NCBI GenBank assembly: GCA_963969495.1
Contig: OZ018317.1
Coordinates: 221,890,235 to 221,954,234 of the forward strand
From: Ceratothoa steindachneri
Lineage: Eukaryota > Arthropoda > Malacostraca > Isopoda > Cymothoidae
Direction: 5' to 3'
DNA: 64,000 nt
Shown piece by piece: positions 1 to 13,832 of this stretch. The notes below the pieces were generated by a model, which saw only the letters and a list, made by a program, of their open reading frames with translations, made no database searches and had not been told where the DNA came from. The position numbers and the translations under genes were made by a program. Position 1 is the stretch's first letter. The number at the start of each line of letters is the position of its first letter.

Positions 1-15
1 GGTACATCTCACTGA

Positions 16-560
16 ACTCACTGAATTCAGTGATATTAAATGGGATATATTTGGTTTGTGTGAAACCACACAATAGATAGGGACTATCAGTGAAACAAAT
101 AACTATCACCTACTCTACCACAAACGAAAAGATTACCAACAGGAAGCATGGAGTTGGATTCTTGATACATAGACCACTCAAAGAATTGATAGTAGATTTT
201 CACGACATATTGGAATGATTAGCTTACGCAAACATAAGAACAGCTTCAAACCAGTTCAAGTGTACGCACCGACATCTACCAGTACGGAAGAAGAATTAGA
301 TAGATTTTATGATGACCTCCAAACAAGCTTAAACTAAAGCAAAGCTGATTTTAAACTCGTCATGAGTGACTTTAATACAAAATTCTGCATGGTATTGAGT
401 CAAGCATGGGTAAGTTCTCAATGGGTAACGAAATGGTTGACTTTATACTGGCCGAAGGCCTCAAAATATCTAACACTATGTTCAAAAAGAAAAAACATCA
501 AAAATGGAATTGGAGAAGCCTAATAATCTATGAAATATATTATGAAATTGATAAGAGAAC
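16..560 (+). pseudogene. RTE-type LINE endonuclease fragment
   Basis: This is a decayed piece of an apurinic-type endonuclease, the N-terminal domain of non-LTR retrotransposon polyproteins, which nicks target DNA to prime reverse transcription. In pieces across frames I read a start like EFSDIKWDIFGLCETT, then KHGVGFLIHRPLKELIVDF, then QVYAPTSTSTEEELDRFYDD, then KLVMSDFNTK (family GDFNAK; the G is S here) and MGNEMVDFILAEGLKISNTM. Their order and wording match the RTE clade, often annotated as craniofacial development protein 2-like. Several stops and frame changes break it. The window edge may cut its 5' end. The reverse transcriptase part does not follow; an RTE C-terminal fragment occurs separately near 43 kb. 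Confidence 0.75.
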
Positions 561-759
561 GCGTTATTTCTCCATCGCTCTCTTTTTCAATTTCAACCAG
601 CTCTGCAGAAGAACCAACTACTTCTTATATACAGTGAGCTTTACAAGCCCTACAACGAGCATGGTATTAATCAAAAAGTGTCTAGTGTTCACTCTTCATA
701 TTTCCATCATGTTGTGACGCAGGGACCGCCCGTTGCCGAGTGTCTGCATCATTTACCCC

Positions 760-3300
760 CAGAGCTATAAGGTGTGGTTAATGATAGCATTCAAGAAGTA
801 ATAATTTTAAAAGCGAAAAGATTAAACCCAGTAGATATTCCTATGCCTCACCCATTCGAATACCTTGTAAAGAAATCTGATAACAATTACCAAGTGATTT
901 GTGACTTAACGCCGTTAAAATCTATCATGAGTAAAGATAAAAATACCTGCTCCCTTACCTCACATATTTTACTGCAACTTTACAGAATTGTTCTGTGATC
1001 TCCAAAATTGATTCAAAGGATTCTTTTTTTCCAAATTCCAATGAAGCGAACATCAATTGAAAAAACGGCTCTGATATTTCCTGTAGTCTGTATTAATTCT
1101 TCGTTCTTCCTCAAGGTATACTCAACTCTTATCAAACATTTCAATGGTACGTTAATCGAGTGTGTGACCTGAACTTCGTTTTTGCATATGTTGATGACCT
1201 GCTCATTATACGTGAAAACAAAGGCTAATATTTTCAACAGGATTGAAAATTCATGGTTTATATATCAATGTTGCAAGCTGTATTTTTTTCTGTTGAGTCA
1301 CTTGATTTATTTTAGGACATAAAGTTAGCTCTCAAGATATATCCCCACAAGAGGCTAAGATAGCCGCTATCAATGATTATGCTAGGCATAAAACATTGCA
1401 AGAGATACAGATTCTTGGGTTTAGTCAAATTTATTCTTAGATTTATTAAAAATGCTGCCACCACTTACATTCCTCTTACGAGACTGTTAACGAAGTTAAA
1501 CAAGCATCGCCCAAATTCAAAATTGCGATATATTATAAGCTTATCTTTTACTCCACAAAAATGAAACTTCCCAATCCGTTAAATTACGTACGCGTCTACT
1601 AATGTGTCGGAAGATTCATTTAACATTTGTTTAAATGAGAATGAGGAACACTGGATTCATTATTAAGACTTTTAAGGGTTCAGAATCAAAACAATCTACG
1701 TGCACCAACAATTAATTGCTATACTTCTTGCAATAAAACACTTCAACCAGTTACTGGAAGATACTATATCTTTTCTTCTCACTGATTGCAGGGTGAACAT
1801 TGTTGAAACTAACTATTTCACAACTCCCTCCTATCAAAAAGGGGCCCGCACATTCGAATTCATTTGTCAATACACTAATAATATTCTTCACAAAGTCATA
1901 AGAGATCATTCAAGTGATGCTCTCTCCCAGGCACCCATCAACGATTGCAGCGCGCAATCCATTCAACAAATTCCATCAACCCTACCCTTTACATCAAAAG
2001 AAGACAATCTAATCGTCTCATGTCATTCTATCAACTCAACCATGCCTTCTTTCACTATTAACACCAATGAACATCTCAATTGACCGATTTACAATTGAAA
2101 ATTCTACAGGAGAACGCCTCCACCTCGATTAAGTTTCATACGACTGCTCTAACTTCTTCCTGATATTCTGTCATTTGTGATATCGAAAGGTTTTTTCTCC
2201 CTTATCTCAATGGTGACTTCCGCAAGCTTATCTTTAACTATTATTATAATTTGGGCCATTTAGGAACCCACAATACTTCCAAATCAATTTCAGACAGATT
2301 TTTATTGTGCGAGATGAAAAACAACATACGTGAGTGGGTACGAAACTTTCTTCAATATTAGAAGTCTAGAATACAAAGACATACAAAATTACCTTTTACA
2401 CAATTTGCTGCTCGTGCACCAAGGTTTCACTCCATCCATGTGGACATATAAAGTGGTTTTCCAAACAGAAAAGATGCTTATACATATATAACTTATGACG
2501 ATAATCTGCCGCTAATTCTAAGTGTTTAGATGCATATTCACTTAAGGATATAACATCAGGATCTGTGGTTGAAGCAGTCTTCACTAACTACATATTACGT
2601 TCTGGTGTTCCAGTTAACATAATCTCAGATAATCGTTTGCAATTTTGTTCTGGGTTGCTTAAGAAGTTAATAAATTTCACATTCACATAACACATTTTCA
2701 CCTCTCCGGTAATGCAACCGGAAATGCCGTTCTCGAAAGACAACACAGAACCATTTGAGCATCTCATTTGGCAAAAGAACCTCCTGGAGAATGTGACACA
2801 ATTTTCCATCCAAACGACTTGCCATGGAAAAAGTAGAAAGCCAATAAACAGGATTTTAGCCTGTTCAATTTGCTTGTGGCACTCCAGTACACATTTCTGG
2901 TGACCTATTTGTCCCCAGAGATAGCCACCCTTTATAACATAGTCATATATACAACCCCAAGAAGCCTTGTTCCCATCCTTTCTCGCCCTTTTGTTGAATG
3001 AGAAACTTTCATTCCAAAAACTCTGGATGATTGTACAGACGTTTTTGTGAAAGACATGCAAATACATGTTACCTTCTTTACCCCATATAAAGCCGCATAC
3101 AAGTTCCTACACAGGGAAATATATGTCTATATGCTTCAAGAATGCCCCCCAAAATATTCCTGCTCACATACTAAACAAAAAGCATCAAACATGGAAAAGA
3201 CACGCAATCTAACTGATATTGTCACTCACATAAAATCTAACATAATATTCCTTATATACAACAGAAAAAGACTCCGATTAAACTGAAGAGAAAACGTAAA
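760..3300 (+). pseudogene. Ty3/gypsy-type LTR retrotransposon pol relic
   Basis: Pieces of a gypsy-class Pol occur in the correct order but in shifting frames. Reverse transcriptase: HPFEYLVKKSDNNYQVICDL from ~837, then FSKID and the catalytic box FAYVDDLLI at ~1181-1207, then FLGHKVSSQDISPQEAKIAA just after 1310. RNase H: LLAIKHFNQLLED, and RDHSSDALSQAPI near 1910. Integrase: NLGHLGTHNT (zinc region) near 2240, IQRHTKLPFTQFAARAPRFHSIHVDI at 2370-2450, and SGVPVNIISDN near 2610. The C-terminal end resembles the IPAHILNKKHQTW region near 3150. Many stops and frameshifts show it is dead. No LTRs could be recognised at either side. Confidence 0.75.
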
Positions 3301-4805
<1,505 letters not shown>

Positions 4806-5797
4806 TATAAAGAGAGAGAGGGAGTATGTGTATGACAGGAGAATGAGAGAGAGAAAGAGAAAGGGAGCGGGTGCGCGGGGTGGGGGGAGACTCCAATCAA
4901 TATTTTAAGGTTGGGAAAACGCTGAGATAGCAAACCTGAATCTCGCCAGCAGCTCCTTTCTACAACCTCGGACCTTTTGGAACGGGACCCTCTCTCATCA
5001 CTTGTACAACTTCTTTCACACCGATAAAAGTGTTACTTTCCCCCTCTTCTTTGAGGGACTTCTCCCCCCCCCACACACACACTTTCCAAATCCAAAGCTA
5101 AAAGATTGGATTAAAGTTCCAGTGAGAATCAAAATGGCGATACTTTCCTGTGGACCCATTAATTACAGCACGTCCATTGAATATATAAAGGTTTCCAACG
5201 TAAATTTAATTGTTTGAAATCTTTTTTACCGAAAACTACGTGCATCATTTGAAAGAAGAGACATTTAAATTAATTTTGTATTTTTATTTTTACAGATGCT
5301 TTTTAAATGCTCCCCCGCCTCTTGAACACCCTTTACTCTCACGAGCTTCGTATCCGAAAGGACGTAAATCCGATTGATTCTTGAAAGGGGCGAGCAATTT
5401 ATCTTCTGACAGGGTGTCCATTAAATATGACCCTAAAAAGAAAGTTTTATACTCTTCAGAGATTTTAACATACAGAAAACTAAATATAAAATTGGAAAAA
5501 TTAAGAATACTAAGTTTAAATTTATTCACTTTTTTAAAAAAAAATTATTTAAAATATTCTAATTACCGGTCGAATACTCACTCACCCTCGAGACCTATGT
5601 CGTGTTACATTAGAAAGCAGGTAATATCTTATTCTCTCTTCAATGTGGCTCGAAACTCATCTCCCTGTTTTTCACATTCATGTAGTAGCTTATTCAAAAA
5701 TAAAATAACCCTTTTTTAATGGGGCATGGATTTTTAGTTGCGTGTGACTTTATATCTCACTATGTCGGTCGGTCCTCGTTTTGCTTGTTATTGTTTT
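4806..5797. other. Unassigned stretch with short purine and C/CA runs
   Basis: No gene is supported. It holds a GA-rich patch at ~4810-4870 and a C-run plus CA-run at ~5065-5083. The rest is AT-rich with poly-T and poly-A runs. Confidence 0.55.
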
Positions 5798-6041
5798 GGT
5801 AATAACATTGTAACCATTCGGCCGATTCTAACGAAATCTGAGACCCTTATGTTGCTTTACATTCTCTTTTGAACGATATAATAGCCAAAGTCCCCCCAAG
5901 GTTAGCGGAGGAATTATTTGGCAATAACTCCATAACTATTCGGCCGATTCTAACGAAATTTAAGGCCCTTATGTTGTCTGCCATTCTCTTTCAAGTGATA
6001 TAATTGCCACAGTCCTCCCAAGGTTAGTCCTGGAATTATTG
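5798..6041. repeat. Tandem dimer of a 122-bp unit
   Basis: Two head-to-tail copies, 5798-5919 and 5920-6041. Each begins GGYAATAAC and carries ATTCGGCCGATTCTAACGAA, CCCTTATGTTG, ATATAAT and CCAAGGTTAG at the same offsets. I estimate about 80 percent identity by eye. No coding sense is apparent. Confidence 0.85.
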
Positions 6042-6150
6042 AAAGTTTTGAACATCGTAAGGTCATAAATCAGAGTTAGTGAGAGCACGCGACTTTGGTC
6101 AGCAGACCTTGTTTTCTATACTGTTATTTCTTTACAAATTATTCACTATA

Positions 6151-7203
6151 CAGAGCCATGCAAGAAGTAAATTGGGCACCAGTCAATTTCTGAAATATCT
6201 TTATTTGCAAATTTGAACAATTAAATACGCTTTATTTAATGAAATACATTATTAATACTTTGTGGACTTCCTTTTAGCAGCTTATAGAGATGCAACTACT
6301 CTAGGTAGGGATTTAATAAGTTTGGAGATTACAGCTTTTGGTATCTCCGGACATGTTTGGCTTATGACATTCACCAATTTTGATCATGTTACTGTTTTGG
6401 GGACATTTTCGGTAGTCTTTTCTATTATTCCCTATTCATGTTCTTTTGGTCTCGTGTAGGGGTTTGAATAGGCCAAGGAAGTCATTTGATGCCGCTTCAG
6501 TCCTCTTAATCATATGTCCTTTTTGTAATATGACAAAGAGTCCAATCTTCCATGAATAAACATTTTTTTTAAGATTACTATTTATAAACACTGGTAGAAA
6601 TTCTTTATTAAGAATGGAAATGTATTTTTCAAAGTTGATATTTCACACACCATAACAAAATACAAAAATGTTACACCGTTGGTTGTAACCAGTTTATGTC
6701 AAACTTCTAATGGGATAATCTTCAAACCTATAACCTCAACTTTTTGAAAATTGATAAATCTTGATTCATTAGGAAAAATTATGCTGTGGTAAAATTCCAA
6801 AGGCTAGTCGCTTATATCTTCAGCCCACTCATTCTTCTTCTTAATATCTGGCATATAGTTAAAAGAGGCATTTTGCTGGCTGCACGTCAATACTATCAAA
6901 CAAAGTTCAGTTAATTTACTACTGTTCTTTGGCAAATTCGGGATCATTCTGCCAATTCAGAGACTTTTAACAGAGGATTGTTTTCAATGGATCTTCGAAC
7001 AGCACGAAGAGATTCTTTTAGAAGACCCAAGACGTCCAGGTCGTAAATCCGGTGATAAAGGGCTATTCCAGGATTCTTAGAAATTCGATTTTGAGATAAT
7101 CCACCATCAGATTGATCAACAATCCATCATCTTTGAAAGCTGAAACTTCCTTGTAAATAAATACTAGTCATAATAATGGAATAAAATCTGAATAAAACCA
7201 TTA
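6151..7203 (-). pseudogene. Tc1-like DNA transposon relic
   Basis: On the minus strand a decayed Tc1-type transposase can be followed from the DNA-binding part (SLRAVRRSIENNPLLKVSELAE, ~6950-7010) to the catalytic part (IIFPNESRFINFQ, ~6750, where the family has an SDESKF-like first acidic site; here N replaces D). The C-terminal end, VNVISQTCPEIPKAVISKLI then SLPRVVASL, lies near 6290-6380 and matches the Tc1 IP...L..L..SMPRR ending. The + strand left end starts CAGAGCCATGCAAG after a TA at 6149-6150. I did not find the matching right terminus; mariner copy A sits at 7206. Stops and frameshifts throughout make it inactive. Confidence 0.7.
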
Positions 7204-7205
7204 TA

Positions 7206-8137
7206 CGAGAGGCGGTCAATAAGTTTGGCAATTCGGATATATGGAAACGAGATATGAAGAAAAGTGTTTTATTATTTTTCAATATAACTACCCTCGACTT
7301 CAATGCACTTGCGCCACTTGTCCCTGAGGCTTCGAATTCCCTACAACCAGAAATCTCCCGACTGCTGTTCAATCCACTCCTGGACGGCAAGCTGGACATC
7401 TTCATCGTCCCCAAACCGGCGTCCACGCAGTGCAGCCTTGAGCTGGCCAAATAAAAAGTACTCGCTAGGGGCCAGATCTGGACTGTAGGGGAGATGGTTG
7501 AGCTCCTCGAATCCGCACTCGCGCAGGACAGCTTGTGCAACTCTAGCCTTGTGGACTTTGACGACGTTGAAGTCGATCATGAGGCGTGAGGTTTCTAGGG
7601 ACTCAACGGGCAGACACTTTTGTTATGGCCAAATTGTCGTGGATGATGTTGATAACACTTCCATGTGATATTCCAAGTTCTCACTCGATTTCTTCGACCT
7701 TCACCCGTCGATTTTCGAGGATCATTCTCTCCAGACGGGCCACATTGTCCTCGTTGGTCACGTCGGACGGGCGTCCGGGACGGGGGTCATCTTTAAGGGA
7801 CTCACGACCATGGCGTACCTCCTTATTCCAGCGAGCAATGGTTGCATAGGAAGGGGCACTGTCGGTGTACACTGCAACCATGCGTTCCTGGATCTCTTTT
7901 GCATTCTTGCTTTCCTTGCTCAAAAATTTGATCACTGCGCGGTTCTCAACCTTCTCCATTGTTGAAAAAGTTGTGACTGACGATCTGCGATCAGCTACTG
8001 CATCTTAAATGAACGAGGCAGGAGCGTGCGAAAGCAGGTCTTGACTTGTCATAACTTGTCCTAACACCCCCACAAACAGCCATCCTCCTTCCTCTGTTTT
8101 GCCCTAATGATTCACAAAACTTATTGACCGCCCCTCG
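7206..8137 (-). mobile_element. Mariner deletion derivative, copy A (932 bp)
   Basis: A complete non-autonomous mariner. TIRs (CGAGAGGCGGTCAATAAG on the left, reverse of ...GACCGCCCCTCG on the right) sit between TA dinucleotides at 7204-7205 and 8138-8139. The minus strand encodes the start of a mariner transposase: VENRAVIKFL, ATIARWNKE (helix-turn-helix), DPRPGRPSDVTNEDNVARLE (linker), VKVEEIE. The rest of the second DNA-binding motif is followed at once by the C-terminal end (VHKARVAQAVLRECGFEELN, YSPDLAPSEYFLF). The central part with the first two catalytic aspartates is absent. The element is ~370 bp shorter than the usual ~1.3 kb. Copies B and C share the same deletion junction. Confidence 0.92.
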
Positions 8138-9535
8138 TATATTAAAAAAAATAGGGCTTGTTTTTCGCATGCATATTATAAATAGTGCCGATATTTTAGC
8201 TAAAATTTGTGCAGATTTTGAATCTAAAACGCCTTTGGTATAACGCAAACAGCTTTGTTTGCACGGACGCCACAAAAGCAAGGAGCCAATAACCGCCATC
8301 GACCAAAGTCTCAACTTAAAAGATGTTACGATTTTTACAAGTATTTATTTACTTATTGAGTAGATCGAGTGCAAGGCGAAATGTAGCACCGGTTTGTACT
8401 TGTTTTTATTCTTATCTCAACAGTGGCCTACATTTAACCTGGGATCCGAACCAAGTGCCAAAGCAGCGTATGGGAGTCACCAAAAGGTCGACTTGAATCG
8501 GTATCCATCTTCTCTTGCCTATACTCGAAAACTGATTTCATGGTGCTAGTGGTGCAATTGTGTATTCGGACTTGTTTTGGTAATAAATAGACTTAAAAGA
8601 TATTAAAAACATAAAGCGTTAAAAATGTCGGTATCGTCAGAAAAAAAAGTTTTAAGAAGGAAGATGGGTGAGTGTGAATGAAGTTCATGAATTGAACAGT
8701 CAAACTTTGTCAATTTCGGAAACAAAAGGGCCGAGAAGGTGCGCACTTCCCATTAACACATCCCTCTTTCGTAGCAATCAAAATATAATAATGTAAAAAA
8801 ATAGAGGAGAATTTGTAGAAAATCTGTAAATTTAAAGTATCCAATAAAAAAGAACACTGGCCAGATCAAGTAGTAGTAGTAGTGGTTCGCCAACCTTATT
8901 TTGACTGGTCTATTTATTTGACGGTATGCATTAATGGGTTAAAATCACCATATTTGAGCATTTCCGCACAATTCTAAAGCGTGAATGAGAGACAGGTAGA
9001 TACAATAAGCACCAAACACTAGTCTCTGTCTCTGAGTGCTTTTTTCTCTCAATAACCTAAAAGACTCAGTTCAAAACGAGCTCAAAATCCGTCCGTTTCA
9101 TAATCTCTACCGTACAACTAAGTATACAGCACGTTCAACTGAGTCTACTTGTGAGGCGGAGTATAACCATCCAATGAGTACAGTTATAAGGATAAAGTTC
9201 ACCAACTTCTACAAGTCTTATTGTCCCTAATCACTATTATCAACTCTTTTATACTTATACAGCGTGAATAGTTACAAGTTGAAGCGAGGTAGGAGTGAAG
9301 TGTGATGATGTACGGAGGGTCGCGAGCGATCATAAATAATGGGCAATGGAGCTCATTTTTATTCTTATTTTTTGTAATGTGACTTATGTGTCGCATTTGT
9401 CTTTTGGACCAGGACAAATGAAACGGAATAGTTTAGAGGATACTTTGAGGGACGTTTCAACGGGTCTAAATGGATTAAGAGAAGACAGAGTAAAGCGAGT
9501 GATGGGTGTCTATGGACGAGAGGGGGCGCTCAGGG
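8138..9535. other. Unassigned stretch after mariner A
   Basis: No gene recognised. It includes a short AGT run (~8867-8882) and poly-A/T tracts. Short open frames at ~9036-9417 match nothing I know. Confidence 0.5.
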
Positions 9536-9550
9536 TCTTCTGCTCTAGAA
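9536..9550 (+). promoter_or_regulatory. CTCF-like motif (partial)
   Basis: ACGAGAGGGGGCGCT matches the AGGGGGCGCT half of the CTCF core on the plus strand; its upstream half is poor. Relevance depends on the host CTCF having the conserved specificity. Confidence 0.3.
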
Positions 9551-9645
9551 TAAACGCTGATTGGACGAAATGCCACAAAAATAGAGGGACATACTCTAGT
9601 GGACCTGAGGCGGAAATGGCCGATTTAGCACATCTAGCCTCTAGG

Positions 9646-9661
9646 TGGCGCCCCCTGGTGG
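9646..9661 (-). promoter_or_regulatory. CTCF consensus-like motif
   Basis: On the minus strand this reads CCACCAGGGGGCGCCA, which fits the bilaterian CTCF core consensus at every position I know. It faces the weaker motif 100 bp to its left, a convergent arrangement. A single site of this length can occur by chance. Confidence 0.4.
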
Positions 9662-10460
9662 TTAACTTATATCATATTTGAACTCAGTGACCTCAATTAT
9701 CGTTGGTAGCATTGGTTTTAGCTGGCTACATTGAGCCAGAGACTCGTTGCGAACAGAAGATGAACACAACACGGATTCACATGACTCATAGACCTGTTTG
9801 CTTCAATAAATGATGTGGAAATGTGTTTAATAAGGCATAAAGGGTATGAGGGGAAGGGGCTACACCCTGGGGAAAAATTATGAAGGGGATGTTCATTAAA
9901 TACATTTAGAAACCAACCTAGATGGTTACTCAGATCAGATTAAATAAAAGTATAATGCTTGGAATCATGAGTTTAATATATAGTATTGCATTATCTTAAA
10001 TAGTTTCTCTTTTTTAACAAGAATTTCACTTGAGCGGTTTAGTCTGTTTGCATCTATATGTGGGGGAAATTGTGGTACCCTATGGACGTATTGCATTTGA
10101 GTTAATTTGTATAATCACCAATAATTCAGGCGAATTAAATATTAACTAATGAATCCAATCAAACTTTATTTTGTTGAAAAATAAGTTTGAAACTAACTAT
10201 CACCAAATCCTCCCCAATTCATGCGAACTCTGTAATTTTAATTCTCTTGTTCGTTATTACAACCTCTTCCTATAAGTGGAAAAGTCCTAAGACCCCGCCT
10301 CCCCAGAATGTCTTTAAAAATATTTTTTTAAATAAAGACCCACAAAAACTATGTTAATTAATCATTTAATATATTTTTGCAATCCATTTACCAAAATGCT
10401 ATTAATGACCTATTCAGGAAGTCCATTCAAATAATATAGATGAGACGAGCGACTTTAAGA
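9662..10460. other. AT-rich stretch, nothing recognised
   Basis: About 800 bp without a gene or repeat I can name. Confidence 0.5.
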
Positions 10461-10897
10461 ACAGGGAAGTTCGTACAATCGTAAACATGTCTCATACTTA
10501 GACTGTAATCGTGTTATTCTTTGTATAACACCCTCGCGGCAAAAGACAATCCTCTATGAAGCTTAGATACAGATTTCTACTAAATGATTTACGCCTGTTC
10601 ATGGAAATAGCCTCGGAACCTCAAAGACAGCGATTTCGTGACTCCTTGTTTACTATGGATATTAAACTGATATGAAACTGTTGTCACAGAAACCATTCCC
10701 GCCAATTGAAATGTGTAGGCGTGTCAGCCACGCCCCCTAAAACATGACAGATTGGCCCATACTGGTAAATTAGGGACACCATCCCTTTCCATTGGTCAAA
10801 TATAACATGTTCAGTTGCAAATTATTGTTATTTCCCCCCCTCCCCACTATTTAAAGCATTGTTAGCCGATATTGTAATCAGTACTCTCCTTATTACA
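10461..10897. repeat. Left copy of a ~440-bp direct repeat (possible LTR)
   Basis: This block recurs in direct orientation at 13022-13463. Shared pieces in the same order include CAATCGTAAACATG, ATTCTTTGTATAAC, GAAATAGCC, TGTTGTCAC and GCCGAT near the end. Spacing and orientation suit LTRs of a short or deleted retroelement. The ends are not certain to the base, and no TG...CA ends or primer-binding site were recognised. Two independent dispersed copies are the alternative. Confidence 0.55.
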
Positions 10898-13021
10898 ATT
10901 ATAGGTTTTAAAATAAAGTAAAGTAGTATCAATTAAGGAGTTTCCGCGCCAAAACCACCTTACGACAGTTTTATGAAGTCTTGTGTCAAATTATTTCCTC
11001 ATAAGGTTCCCACACGATGGCGTGACCATTCTCTTTCCTTTAACTTTAATTTTACGCGAGCAGCATTGCTGCAGCATTTTGGGAGTATTTCGGTCTCATT
11101 CCATAAAAGGATCCCACCGAGAAAGTTGCAGTCAATACACCAACAATATCAGACACATTTCAGCCAGCCTAACGCGTTCTTGTGAGCGCCACACGATATA
11201 GATGAAGTGCAGCTTTCGTTACATGTGTTTTCATTATCATCTATAAAGGACAATCGTCAGTAGTAATGCGGGGTAAATACCGAGTCTCGCCCCCAACTCC
11301 CTTACTGTGGAGGCCGACTCTCCTTGATCCCCCCCACCCCTCTTACTGTGGAGGCCAACTCTCTTCGGCCCCACCCCCCCAGGCCACCCCATGGGGGGTA
11401 GGGGTGGAGACTCGGTATTTACCCCGCATTACTACTATCGTCTGACTCCATCCGTGAATCCATTCTCTCCACTCATGCCATGATGTGTAATCATATATTA
11501 TGGAGCTCTCGCTGAACAGACCCTATCTCACTCAGTTTTGTAGGCTTATATTTTATCAGTTGTACAATCCGTCCATCTAGGAGCTCGATCCACCTTGAAG
11601 GTTATTTTTGATCAATTCACTAGAAATATATGCGCTGACAAGCACTGGATTGGGTCAGAAATTGCACATATAAAAAATACATCAACACACAAAACCATAA
11701 TACACAATTGAAGGACTTCAACAGCTGGTTTCTAAAGTCCATGCCGACATTCTCGGTCATTTTCCTAATACTAGCGATGTTTCAATTGCCTCTTTATGGT
11801 CTTTTTTAGATTTACGTAAATAGATAGAAGTTTTACCCGTCATGGACATGACATCAGAATCTATAGTTGCAGGATTTTTAATGGCTACTTATCCAGATTT
11901 GGCGCACTGGTACAGATAATTCCTAGCAACGTCCTACAATTTCAGGCCAGGACAATTTAACTAGCTAATGCCACTGACGACAGCAGAGCACGTCTATATT
12001 AGCTTAGAAAAACTTAGAGGAAATACCCTCTTGAACGCAAAAAGAAATCCATTTCAGTAGTTAGAAAACCTAAGTCCGGTCCTGTCAGCCCTTGCGTAAC
12101 TCCCATAAGTCAGGAAGCAATTACTCCCTGACTCAAATAACGTATGAATGCGTCCTGCGTCTCCCGAACGATTTGTCATCCCTTCAAGAGTCAATTTACT
12201 CTAAACCTGCAATCTAAGATGAAATTATTGGACCGATAGGATCCAGAGAAGTAGCCCAGCAGGACACAATTATTACAAAATATTTGGAAAACTTCATCTT
12301 CTCTTCTTGATAGCTACTCAAATTCGTACAAGTTTTTTCCCCGTCCGATATATTGGCCTGTATAAGGCAATACAGTGCAACATACATGCCTACTTAATAA
12401 AAGTAAGTAATGGACAGATTCTGGCACTCATCTGTCACTTAAAATCAGCTTTCATGCATAAATAGAGTCCAGACTTGACAAGGGACGTAATACTTCCCAC
12501 GACGCATATGTCGGAAAATAAACCTTCCTAATATAAATTTAAGCCCTATAATAATAAGCCTTACTATAAATCAGTGGTTTATTTTACCAGTTGTTAATTG
12601 CGGATTGCGATTCTCTATCTTCCTTTCATTTGTACAGCTGGCCAATTGAATTTGTTTAGCTGTGTAGATTATAGCGGGGAAAATTCTGCCTAACATCCCC
12701 CGCAGTTATATAAATGCACTCGTTAATCTTTATAGGTATCCAGGTATCCTAAGATCTAATGGTGCTTACTTAGCCCATTAAAATATAATCATTTTCGTGT
12801 GTATAAATTGTAATAGATCCCCTAAAATCTGTAATGTAGTCAACCAGCAAACTTTGCATAGACTAGGCATTCAGAATCATGTTAACTGGACGATACCAGA
12901 TAAGCCTATTATGTAATAAAGGGATTAATCCTCTACTCATTGTCTCTCATGGCACGATAGCTATAATATTTCAGCATTTAAACGCCATTCTAGTGTTATG
13001 GGTGTAATTTCGCGTGCACCT
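10898..13021. other. Interior between the two direct repeats
   Basis: About 2.1 kb, without long open frames. Minus the MITE at 11259-11436, it has scraps of protein-like sequence on the plus strand (for example TSTAGF and NSWFLKSMP near 11720) that could be a decayed gag, but I cannot assign a family. If the flanking repeats are LTRs this would be a badly decayed internal region. Confidence 0.35.
11259..11436. mobile_element. MITE, 178 bp, 30-bp perfect TIRs, 6-bp TSD
   Basis: Left arm 11259-11288 begins AGTAGTAATGCGGGGTAA; right arm 11407-11436 is its exact reverse complement over 30 bases. The direct repeat ATCGTC flanks both sides (11253-11258 and 11437-11442). The interior is C-rich and holds two copies of TTACTGTGGAGGCC about 50 bp apart. 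It has no coding capacity, so it depends on a transposase elsewhere. A 6-bp TSD is unusual; I cannot assign a superfamily. Confidence 0.85.
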
Positions 13022-13463
13022 GTGTGAACAGAGAAGTTTCCACAATCGTAAACATGCCTCACACCTCGACTGCAATCACCGTATTCTTTGTATAACGCCC
13101 TAGCGGCAGAAGGCAATCCCCCTATAAAACTCAAGTAAAGATGTCACGAATTAATTTACTCCTTTGGGAGGAAATAGCCCAGGAGCCCCAAAGATTGTTA
13201 TTTTATGACTCCTGCTTTACGGGGGATGCCACACCTTGATGTGAAACCGTTGTCACGGAAACCTGAAGAAGTGGTCATGCCTGCCAATAAGAAGTGTTGA
13301 GGGGTATCAGACACCCCTCTAAAATATGTCAGCTAAGCCCCCACCTGTGATTCTCGAGTACTTGAATCTAACGTGCCCAGTTAGCGATTAAAGTTATTGT
13401 ACCTACTATTTAATACAATGTCAGCCGATCTTGTATTCAATCTTGCCGTTATTACCATTACAT
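13022..13463. repeat. Right copy of the ~440-bp direct repeat (possible LTR)
   Basis: Partner of 10461-10897, in the same orientation. It has diverged by many substitutions and a few indels, which suggests an old insertion if these are LTRs. Confidence 0.55.
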
Positions 13464-13832
13464 GTAACTAGAATTAGCAGCTCCGTTAGATACTCATTAT
13501 TCTTGTGCATTGATTATCCCTGCTTCCATCTTCCTCCGTTGGATTATTTAGGGCCGCAATCGTCTTTCAGTCTTGGTCAACTTAGCTGTAGCCTTGGTCT
13601 ATGTCAAGCGTGGGGAACCTTTTCATGTGTGGAAGCCACATTGAAATTTGCCATTCGCACTGAGGCCGCAGTCAATAAGTGCGACTATTCTTTACTGTAA
13701 TTTTAAATCTTTTGATAATATTATTTAAATTAATTACTAGCATGTAATATACATACATTTTGAGACGAATAATTTATTCACTTACCTTTTAAATAATCTA
13801 ATGACTTCTTTGAGATTGCTTCTGGCGAAACA

